Positions 1 through 4,746 of a DNA stretch of 16,485 nt are shown piece after piece. Under the pieces are notes generated by a model, which had not been told where the DNA came from, did no database searches, and was given only the letters and a program-made list of their open reading frames with translations. Position numbers and translations under genes: made by a program. Each line of letters starts with the position of its first letter. The first letter of the stretch is position 1. The stretch is from the NCBI GenBank assembly GCA_002773575.1, contig PFAT01000026.1:1-16485 (forward strand). The letters are read 5' to 3'. Origin of the DNA: Candidatus Falkowbacteria bacterium CG10_big_fil_rev_8_21_14_0_10_44_15. GTDB lineage: Bacteria > Patescibacteriota > Patescibacteriia > Patescibacteriales > XYC2-FULL-47-12.

Positions 1-197
1 AACCTGCCCGTAGCAGGCATTCCTTCCACCGCCTTATCCAAATTGTCATAGTGCGGCGGCGCTTGCAGGTAAGCGCACCCCATCTGGCTGAACAGTATTA
101 TCGCCAGAAGCCAGAGCAAAATCCCAAACCCCAGTTGATACGCCGCTCCGCGGTTCATCGCTTCCCAAAATCGTTCACTGCCGAATGTTTCTTTCAT
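1..197 (-). CDS. N-terminal part of a membrane protein (partial, runs off the left edge)
   Basis: An open frame starts at an ATG read leftward from 197 and stays open to the window edge (65 codons). The visible protein begins MKETFGSERFWEAMNRG, then has one clear hydrophobic stretch (about residues 20-40, core GFGILLWLLAIILFSQ) followed by a polar segment. This suggests a single N-terminal membrane anchor or signal anchor with the rest outside. A Cys follows the hydrophobic stretch (SQMGC), but the segment before it is long for a lipoprotein signal. The start is supported by AAAGGA about 8 bases upstream and by a promoter overlapping the end of tsaD. The family cannot be named from this fragment. 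Confidence 0.75.
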   Translation of the reverse strand, partial: MKETFGSERFWEAMNRGAAYQLGFGILLWLLAIILFSQMGCAYLQAPPHYDNLDKAVEGMPATGR

Positions 198-258
198 GAT
201 TTTTATCCTTTTTGAGAAATATTTTTTAGCAAATCAAAAGACCAAAAAAGAACATTTT

Positions 259-287
259 AAAATATCATAGATATTTTATTTTGTCAA
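259..287 (-). promoter_or_regulatory. Promoter for the left-edge membrane protein gene
   Basis: On the minus strand TTGACA (287-282) is followed after 17 bases by TATTTT (264-259). The -35 box overlaps the last codons of tsaD. The spacer to the ATG at 197 is AT-rich, and the RBS AAAGGA lies near 211-206. The -35 match is exact and the -10 matches at four of six bases. Confidence 0.55.
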
Positions 288-1445
288 GCTTTGATTACAA
301 TCAACTCTTATGTTTCGTGGTTTTTTTGTTTTAACGTTTTTTAAATAAAAATATCCCGCCGCCGCAATCATCGCCGCGTTATCGGTCGTATATTGCAAAT
401 CAGGCGTATAATAAGCGGGGAAGTCAGATTGGGTTTTAAAACCCAATCTAACGGCTAAACCTAATTGTTCGCGCAGTTCAAGGTTGGCGGCCACGCCGCC
501 GGCAAGCATTACTGATTTTACTTTATATTTTTTTGCCGCTTTAACGGTTTTTGAAATTAAAACGTCAATTATTGCCTGCTGGAATTCGGCGCAGTAAGCG
601 GGGATTTTATGTCGCCAATTTTTATCGCCTTGAATTTTATAAAGCAAAGCGGTTTTTAAACCGGAAAAACTAAAATCAAAAGCGGTATCGTTAAGCATGG
701 GACGGGGCAGATTGATATTGGATGTTGGATATTTGATGTTGGATGTTTTTGTTGCGGCAGCGGCAATTGCAGGACCGCCCGGATAGCCGAGCCCTAAAAT
801 CTTGGCGGCTTTGTCAAAAGCTTCGCCGGCGGCGTCGTCGCGCGTTTGGCCGAGCAGTTTAAACTTAAAATGGCCGCGCATCAAAACTAATTCCGTATGC
901 CCGCCCGAAACGATTAAAACGAGCGCGGGGAATTTTATTTTTTTATCCCCACACCTTCCTGTAATATTTTTTCCCGCAGGATTTACCCCTACACCAAAAT
1001 TGGTGTTGGGGTTTAATACCCCGCGGTGAAGGTGTGGGGATGAATTAACGATGAAATTGCTATAGATATGTCCGGCTAAATGATTGATACCAACAATAGG
1101 TTTGCGCCACGCGTACGCTAAAGCTTTGGCAGTTTCAATGCCAATTAACAAGGAAGAAATTAAGCCCGGACCGGTCGTAATGGCAATTGCGTCAACGCCC
1201 TCTCCTCCGACCCCTCTCCCGCTGCGTTTCTTGCGGGCGATGGGAGCTAGTGCTCTATCTATCACGGGCAAAATATTTTTAATGTGGTTGCGCGCGGCGA
1301 GTTCAGGAATAACTCCGCCGTAGGGCCGATGAATTTTTATCTGCGAGGAAACGACGTTAGAGATGACCTTAATTTTCTCCGCTTTGCCTTCAATAATGGC
1401 GGCAGCGGTTTCGTCGCAACTGCTTTCAATGGCTAAAATAATCAT
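276..1445 (-). CDS. tsaD: tRNA N6-threonylcarbamoyladenosine synthase subunit TsaD (Kae1/Gcp family)
   Basis: TsaD transfers the threonylcarbamoyl group to A37 of ANN-decoding tRNAs, with TsaB and TsaE as usual partners. Numbering here is from the upstream ATG at 1457. Family motifs are ESSCDETA (11-18), HRPYGGVIPELAARNH (43-58), TTGPGL (94-99), the metal motif NHLAGH (H126, H130), SGGHTEL (184-190), DDAAGEAFDKAAK, DFSFSGLKTA (261-270), AGGVAANLELR (319-329) and YTTDNAAMIAAAG. Starting at Met5 (1445) gives the usual N-terminus MIILAIESSCDE; the upstream ATG (1457) lies inside a palindromic repeat arm. Neither start has a clear Shine-Dalgarno. At 389-393 residues it is about 50 longer than usual. 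The excess lies in three repeat-derived inserts at roughly 75-88, 139-171 and 236-249, none of which removes a catalytic motif. It lies downstream of trmD and may be co-transcribed with it. Confidence 0.95.
   Translation of the reverse strand: MIILAIESSCDETAAAIIEGKAEKIKVISNVVSSQIKIHRPYGGVIPELAARNHIKNILPVIDRALAPIARKKRSGRGVGGEGVDAIAITTGPGLISSLLIGIETAKALAYAWRKPIVGINHLAGHIYSNFIVNSSPHLHRGVLNPNTNFGVGVNPAGKNITGRCGDKKIKFPALVLIVSGGHTELVLMRGHFKFKLLGQTRDDAAGEAFDKAAKILGLGYPGGPAIAAAATKTSNIKYPTSNINLPRPMLNDTAFDFSFSGLKTALLYKIQGDKNWRHKIPAYCAEFQQAIIDVLISKTVKAAKKYKVKSVMLAGGVAANLELREQLGLAVRLGFKTQSDFPAYYTPDLQYTTDNAAMIAAAGYFYLKNVKTKKPRNIRVDCNQSLTK
946..1041. repeat. 96-bp nested palindromic element inserted in-frame in tsaD (family B)
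   Basis: Outer arms ATCCCCACACCTTC (946-959) and GAAGGTGTGGGGAT (1028-1041) are perfect 14-bp inverted repeats. An inner near-palindrome at 987-1012 has the core ACACCAAAATTGGTGT. The length, 96 bp, is exactly 32 codons. It encodes TsaD residues ~139-171, the segment lacking in ordinary TsaD between NHLAGH and SGGHTE. A related element lies at 15185-15262 and a lone core at 16301-16327. Confidence 0.85.
1198..1237. repeat. GC-rich repeat remnant inside tsaD (family C-like)
   Basis: CCCTCTCC, CCCCTCTCCCGC and a short inverted pair CCCGC/GCGGG sit in the tsaD frame. They encode the Gly/Arg-rich segment SGRGVGGEG (79-87) in a loop that is usually about 9 residues shorter. The sequence resembles the arms of the element at 2211-2276. 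It is degenerate, so kinship is inferred from composition and partial matches. Confidence 0.4.
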
Positions 1446-1451
1446 ATTTTC

Positions 1452-1528
1452 TGTCATTCCCGCGAAAGCGGGAATCTAAGATTTTATAAAAGTTTGATAA
1501 TGAGATTCCCGCTTTCGCGGGAATGACA
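1452..1528. repeat. REP-pair / dRS3-like inverted repeat between trmD and tsaD (family A, copy 1)
   Basis: Two 26-bp arms (1452-1477 and 1503-1528) are perfect inverted copies separated by 25 bases. Each arm contains the palindrome ATTCCCGCGAAAGCGGGAAT, which fits the ATTCCC-N8-GGGAAT pattern of Neisseria dRS3 elements. A second copy with identical arms is at 14027-14100, and both spacers share AAGAT and AAAAGTT. In the mRNA it would form a strong structure between the trmD stop and the tsaD start, and the arm supplies the upstream in-frame ATG of tsaD. Confidence 0.9.
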
Positions 1529-1534
1529 ATAGTA

Positions 1535-2203
1535 TTATGTTTGTTTACTTTTTTTCTTTCTCCACTCCTCAATTTTTTTATGGTCGCCGGACAATAAAAT
1601 TTTGGGCACTTTATATGTTTTGCCGTTAACGGTTAACGTTTCCGGCCGAGTGTAATGCGGGTGTTCCAAAAATCCGGCTGGGGAATGCGACTCAAACCGC
1701 GCCGACTCCTCATTGCCCAAGACGCCGGGCAGAAGGCGCGTAATTGAGTCCACCACCGCCATTGCCGGCAGTTCGCCGCCGGTGAAAACATAGTCGCCGA
1801 CCGATATTTCTTCATCCACGAATTTTTTAATCCGTTCGTCCACTCCTTCGTACCGCCCGCAGATTAAAATAATGTTATCTCCCGAATGCTCGGGATTGGC
1901 ATAGCGCCTCGCCAGCGCTTGCGTCCACTTTTTCCCCTTAGCCGATAAAAGTATTATTTTTGATTTTTTTGTTTTAACGCTTTTTTGTTTTAACGCTTTA
2001 ATGATTGGTTCGGCCATCAGCACCATGCCGGCGCCGCCGCCGTACGGCCGGTCGTCCACCTGCCGATGCGCGCCCTCCGCCCAATCACGCAAGTTGTAAA
2101 TTTTGACGGCGATGATTTTTTTTTCAAGCGCGCGCTTAATAATGCTCTGGGAAAAGTAAGAGCTGAAAATGTCGGGAAAGATGGTAATGATATGGAAAGT
2201 CAT
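1535..2203 (-). CDS. trmD: tRNA (guanine-N1-)-methyltransferase TrmD
   Basis: TrmD methylates G37 at N1 in tRNAs with G at 36-37, using SAM, and so prevents +1 frameshifting. The 222-residue protein is slightly short for the family (225-250). Hallmarks of the SPOUT trefoil-knot enzyme are DDRPYGGGAGMV (50-61), ICGRYEGVDER (114-124), EEISVGDYVFTGGELPAM (131-148), DSITRLLPGVLGNEES (152-167) and LEHPHYTRP (179-187). Asp152 in VDS and Arg156 fit the catalytic region of characterised TrmDs. A Lys-rich loop QKSVKTKKSK (73-82) is encoded by a 16-bp tandem duplication. The ATG at 2203 has GTGAGG 8-9 bases upstream, and that site is the end of a palindromic repeat. An extended -10 promoter precedes it, and tsaD follows after a repeat pair. 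rimM and rplS, usual neighbours, are missing from this locus. Confidence 0.96.
   Translation of the reverse strand: MTFHIITIFPDIFSSYFSQSIIKRALEKKIIAVKIYNLRDWAEGAHRQVDDRPYGGGAGMVLMAEPIIKALKQKSVKTKKSKIILLSAKGKKWTQALARRYANPEHSGDNIILICGRYEGVDERIKKFVDEEISVGDYVFTGGELPAMAVVDSITRLLPGVLGNEESARFESHSPAGFLEHPHYTRPETLTVNGKTYKVPKILLSGDHKKIEEWRKKKSKQT
1965..1996. repeat. 16-bp tandem duplication within trmD
   Basis: TTTTTTGTTTTAACGC occurs twice head to tail (1965-1980, 1981-1996) and encodes the Lys-rich loop near TrmD residues 70-80. A near-identical 15-mer lies in the 3' end of tsaD (322-336), where it encodes NVKTKK. Confidence 0.7.
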
Positions 2204-2210
2204 AGATTAA

Positions 2211-2276
2211 CCTCACCCCACTCGCTGGCGCTCGTTTCCCCTCTCCTTAATTAAGGAGAGGGGGCAGGGGGTGAGG
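2211..2276. repeat. Palindromic element in the trmD leader (family C)
   Basis: The outer arms CCTCACCCC (2211-2219) and GGGGTGAGG (2268-2276) are inverted. Inside is a perfect 26-bp palindrome (2238-2263, half-site TTAAGGAGAGGGG). It occupies nearly the whole trmD leader, and its outer arm provides the GTGAGG that serves as the trmD ribosome binding site. Confidence 0.8.
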
Positions 2277-2283
2277 TATTGTC

Positions 2284-2292
2284 ATTATACCA
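2284..2292 (-). promoter_or_regulatory. Extended -10 promoter for trmD
   Basis: Read on the minus strand, TGGTATAAT (2292-2284) is a perfect -10 with the TGn extension. It lies immediately after the T-run of the khpA terminator. No good -35 is present, as expected for extended -10 promoters. The start point would fall just before the family C repeat. Confidence 0.55.
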
Positions 2293-2324
2293 AAAAACCC
2301 CGCAAAATAAGCCGGGGTTTTTGG
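2288..2324 (-). terminator. Rho-independent terminator after khpA
   Basis: The inverted arms AAAAACCCCG (2293-2302) and CGGGGTTTTT (2313-2322) form a 10-bp stem with a 10-base loop. There are T-runs on both strands, so it could also act in the other direction. It lies 20 bases past the khpA stop. Confidence 0.85.
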
Positions 2325-2344
2325 TTTTAGCTAAATTTTAGAAT

Positions 2345-2662
2345 TTATATCTTTAAATCGTCAACGGCGTCAGTAGAAATTTCTTCGCGCATTGCCCGAC
2401 GCGGATGGGTACTCCCTTCCGGTTCGGCAATTTTTAAATTAACGCGGGCGTTGTTTTGAGCGCCGACGATTTTTAAAAGCGTGCGAATGGACTTAGCGGT
2501 CTGGCCGCCTTTACCAATCACATAACCCATATCTTCCGGGTTAGTTTTGAGGGTTAAAAGAACCCCTCGCTCGTCGATTGTTCTCTCGGAGCGTACGTCT
2601 TCCGGGTGGGCAACAATTGCCTTGACTATGAATTCTAAGAATTCCTTGTCTGATATTGCCAT
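2345..2662 (-). CDS. khpA: KhpA-type KH-domain RNA-binding protein (YlqC family)
   Basis: KhpA is a small KH-domain protein that binds RNA, often with KhpB/Jag, and is commonly encoded next to rpsP. The frame opens at 2692, but the ATG at 2662 (MAISDKEFLEF) is preferred: it has AGGAAAGGGAG about 6 bases upstream and gives the family's normal N-terminus. The resulting protein is 105 residues, longer than the usual 75-80 because of a polar C-terminal tail (PEGSTHPRRAMREEISTD). The GxxG loop is GKGG in GYVIGKGGQTAKSIR, followed by the helix LLKIVGAQNNARVNLKI. It has its own consensus promoter and terminator, so it is probably monocistronic. Confidence 0.92.
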   Translation of the reverse strand: MAISDKEFLEFIVKAIVAHPEDVRSERTIDERGVLLTLKTNPEDMGYVIGKGGQTAKSIRTLLKIVGAQNNARVNLKIAEPEGSTHPRRAMREEISTDAVDDLKI

Positions 2663-2725
2663 ATTTTTCTCCCTTTCCTCTTGCTTGGACATTTTAGCCA
2701 GCGAAGAAGGCCTTACTAAATAAAT

Positions 2726-2743
2726 TATTCCAATTTCGGAATA
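2726..2743. promoter_or_regulatory. Dyad near the khpA start point
   Basis: TATTCC (2726-2731) and GGAATA (2738-2743) are inverted around a 6-base centre. The dyad falls at about +3 to +20 of the predicted khpA transcript. It could be an operator or a small 5' hairpin; nothing decides between these. Confidence 0.3.
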
Positions 2744-2752
2744 TCACATTAT

Positions 2753-2780
2753 ATTATAACAGATAAATACAAATTGTCAA
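2753..2780 (-). promoter_or_regulatory. Consensus sigma-70 promoter for khpA
   Basis: On the minus strand TTGACA (2780-2775) and TATAAT (2758-2753) are separated by 16 bases. Both boxes match consensus exactly. Confidence 0.8.
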
Positions 2781-2788
2781 GAACTAAA

Positions 2789-2807
2789 TTTAAACCCCTA
2801 TCGGGGC
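2789..2807 (-). terminator. Weak terminator-like hairpin after rpsP
   Basis: Just past the rpsP stop, the minus strand reads GCCCCGATAGGGG followed by TTTAAATTT. The stem is only 4 bp of G:C pairs with a 4-base loop, so termination may be partial. Confidence 0.4.
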
Positions 2808-2814
2808 AGTATTT

Positions 2815-3174
2815 TTAGCCTTTGGTTTCCGCATTTTCTTTTTCCTCTTGCTTTACTTCCTTTACTTCAGCCTTGGTTGCGGTTTTGACCGCAGCCTTTT
2901 GGCCGCTCCTTTTGATATGGGTAACATTAACTTTTTTCCCCGAATAAATATTATTAGTTATTAATAAATTATGCATGGTGGGCGAAACTGCCGCTCCGAC
3001 GGACAGCCAATATTTCACCCGTTCGTTTTTTAGCTCTATTTTTTTGGTGCGAGGGTTGTAAGAACCTAATATTTCCAGCGCCCGGCCGTAAGTATCGCGC
3101 GCCTGCTCCGAAATAATAATACGGTAATAAGGCTGTTTCTTTTTGCCGATTCTGGCTAATCTTATTTTTAACAT
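2815..3174 (-). CDS. rpsP: 30S ribosomal protein S16
   Basis: S16 is a small-subunit protein required for 30S assembly. The N-terminus MLKIRLARIGKKKQPYYRII and the following ARDTYGRALEILGSYNPRTK are diagnostic. The body ends around residue 85, with VKYWLSVGAAVSPTMHNLL in the second half. A tail of Lys, Glu and Ala from about 90 to 119 is longer than in E. coli S16 (82 residues), as often seen in CPR proteins. The gene sits 90 bases downstream of the S1 gene and upstream of khpA on the same strand. No clear Shine-Dalgarno precedes the ATG. A TATAAT at about -8 to -14 from the ATG might give a nearly leaderless transcript, but no -35 is seen, so read-through from the S1 promoter is equally possible. 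Confidence 0.97.
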   Translation of the reverse strand: MLKIRLARIGKKKQPYYRIIISEQARDTYGRALEILGSYNPRTKKIELKNERVKYWLSVGAAVSPTMHNLLITNNIYSGKKVNVTHIKRSGQKAAVKTATKAEVKEVKQEEKENAETKG

Positions 3175-3264
3175 GCGGTTGAATTATAGTAATAATAAAT
3201 TAGTAATTTTTCCCCGATGACGAGTAATACCAGTTTATCTTTTTTAGCATAAATGTCAATTTGG

Positions 3265-4479
3265 TCAAATAACGCCTTCGGCCGCCGCTGGCTTTGGTTT
3301 TTCCGGTTTAACTTTTGGTTCTTCCCCCGGCCCGTCCTCGTTTTGTTTGGCGGCCGCTTTATCGGCGGCGGAGGTCCCCAAGGGTTTAACGCTTAGACCT
3401 AAGCGATGGGCGTCCGGCTCTATCGAAATTACGTAAAAATCATAAGATTTTCCCGCGGTAAATTTGTCATTAATTTTTTCTCCCGGCTTTAAGCCCAAGC
3501 TGGAAATATGGGCGAGCGCGTGAATGTCGTCGTCCAACTGGACGAATAAGCCGAAGGGGTTGACTTTTAATACCGCGCCCGGCGTTTTTTTGTTCAGCTG
3601 ATACCGCTCGGTTACCTTTCGCCAGGGGTCGGCAATTAATTTTTTTGCCGACAAGAAAATTTTAGCGCCGCCAATGTTAATAATTTCCGCTTTGAGCTTA
3701 TCGCCGACTTTTACTAAGTCAGCCGGGTTTTCAATCCGCTGCCAAGCCAATTCCGAAATGTGGATTAATCCTTCCAGCCCTTCGCCGAAGCTGATAAAGA
3801 CGCCGAAACTGGTAACGGCCGTAACCACTCCCTCGACGATTGAGCCCGGCTTATATTGGGCGATCACGTCTTTTTGTTTGTCGCTCCAGGCTAATTTCTC
3901 GGAGACGATTAACTTATCCTCTTTATCGCTCAAGTCCATTACCTTTACTTCCATTTCTTTATTGATAAAGCTTTTTAATTTTTCAAAAATTTTACTTTTA
4001 TCGCCGCCGCCGACGCGAGGATAGTTTTCCGGGGAAAGTTGGGACACGGGCAAAAAGCCGTTGGTTTGGCCGTAACTGACGATTAAGCCGCCCTTATTAG
4101 CTTCTTTAACTTTGACGATAATTATCGCCTGGTTTTCAAAAGCGGCTTGCAACGTTTCCCAAGCTTTTTGGTGGCCGGCGTAACTAAAGGATAACTCTAA
4201 CTCTCCGTTTTCGTTTTCTAAATCAATCACCGTTGCTTCTATCTCGTCGCCTTCCTTAAGGTTGGCGTACTCCGGCGACTCGCGGTAAAGCTCTTTGCCC
4301 CGCACGATGCCTACCATTACTCCGCCAATGTCCAGTTTAATCTCGGATTTAGAGGCGACTATGACCGTGCCTTTCACGATGTCTCCTATTTTAGGCGCCG
4401 CTATTTCTTCGTCCGCCAATAATTCCGCAAAGGCGGTTGGTTTAATTTTTTGCTCGGCTGCTTTGTTTGTTTTTGACAT
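3265..4479 (-). CDS. rpsA: S1 RNA-binding domain protein (ribosomal protein S1-like, four repeats)
   Basis: Ribosomal S1 helps the 30S subunit recruit mRNA, especially mRNAs with weak Shine-Dalgarno sites. The 404 residues hold four OB-fold S1 repeats at about 31-99, 115-196, 211-281 and 297-366. The third (GSIVEGVVTAVTSFGVFISF, then EGLIHISELAW) and fourth (GAVLKVNPFGLFVQL, ALAHISSLG) are the most canonical; the first two are more divergent. A low-complexity tail rich in Pro, Lys, Glu and Ala follows residue 370. E. coli S1 has six repeats (557 residues), while four-repeat forms are common in other phyla. A strong promoter and a ~155-nt structured leader precede it, and the ATG lacks a Shine-Dalgarno, as for E. 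coli rpsA. The name rpsA is a best fit; a general S1-domain regulator is possible. Confidence 0.88.
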   Translation of the reverse strand: MSKTNKAAEQKIKPTAFAELLADEEIAAPKIGDIVKGTVIVASKSEIKLDIGGVMVGIVRGKELYRESPEYANLKEGDEIEATVIDLENENGELELSFSYAGHQKAWETLQAAFENQAIIIVKVKEANKGGLIVSYGQTNGFLPVSQLSPENYPRVGGGDKSKIFEKLKSFINKEMEVKVMDLSDKEDKLIVSEKLAWSDKQKDVIAQYKPGSIVEGVVTAVTSFGVFISFGEGLEGLIHISELAWQRIENPADLVKVGDKLKAEIINIGGAKIFLSAKKLIADPWRKVTERYQLNKKTPGAVLKVNPFGLFVQLDDDIHALAHISSLGLKPGEKINDKFTAGKSYDFYVISIEPDAHRLGLSVKPLGTSAADKAAAKQNEDGPGEEPKVKPEKPKPAAAEGVI

Positions 4480-4634
4480 GTTTTTTATACTTGTGCCGGT
4501 TTAAGCAAGCACAAAAAAATTACCCTTAACCCGTTTCCCGAATTATTTCGGGACTAAAGCCACCGTTTAATGGCCACGAGCCCTTCTAACGCCTTGATTT
4601 AGAAGGCTGAATAAGAGGCGTAAATTTTGTTAAT
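4480..4634 (-). promoter_or_regulatory. Structured 5' leader of the S1 gene
   Basis: Between the predicted start point and the ATG lie three hairpins on the minus strand. Hairpin 1 spans 4608-4579 (arms AGCCTTCTAA and TTAGAAGGGCT, one bulge). Hairpin 2 spans 4553-4536 (TCCCGAA/TTCGGGA). Hairpin 3 spans 4514-4491 (TTGTGC/GCACAA). They are separated by AU-rich single-stranded stretches. No Shine-Dalgarno is present. This architecture recalls the E. coli rpsA initiation region that S1 autoregulates; that role here is inference. Hairpin 2 also resembles the repeat at 8127-8166. Confidence 0.5.
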
Positions 4635-4640
4635 ACATCA

Positions 4641-4669
4641 ATATTAACGCCGGGGTTAAAAAAAGTCAA
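4641..4669 (-). promoter_or_regulatory. Sigma-70 promoter for the S1-rpsP transcript
   Basis: On the minus strand TTGACT (4669-4664) and TAATAT (4646-4641) are spaced by 17 bases. It is divergent from the rmuC promoter on the other strand. Confidence 0.75.
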
Positions 4670-4711
4670 GTTTAGCCGTTATTAAGCGGGATATTTTGCT
4701 CTTTGTCAAAG

Positions 4712-4740
4712 TTGTCGGAGGAGGAGAATGTTGATACAAT
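4712..4740 (+). promoter_or_regulatory. Possible promoter giving a near-leaderless rmuC mRNA
   Basis: TTGTCG (4712-4717) and TACAAT (4735-4740) are spaced by 17 bases. The start point would fall at about 4747, on the rmuC ATG itself. This competes with reading the same stretch as a Shine-Dalgarno plus a mini-ORF (4718-4742). Confidence 0.4.
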
Positions 4741-4742
4741 AA
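4728..4742 (+). CDS. Candidate four-codon leader ORF upstream of rmuC
   Basis: A strong purine-rich site, GGAGGAGGAGA, abuts an ATG that encodes only MLIQ before TAA. The stop ends 4 bases before the rmuC ATG, a spacing suited to translational coupling. The Shine-Dalgarno-to-ATG distance is short for some registers but fits the leftmost GGAGG. It may be fortuitous. Confidence 0.25.
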   Translation: MLIQ

Positions 4743-4746
4743 AGCC

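Noticed and set aside
802..1323. Plus-strand open frames inside tsaD
   Set aside because: They are shadows of a gene with clear family motifs on the minus strand, enriched by the GC-rich repeats.
4480..4746. A tRNA or known riboswitch in the S1 leader
   Set aside because: The hairpins do not form a cloverleaf and no conserved riboswitch core was recognised.
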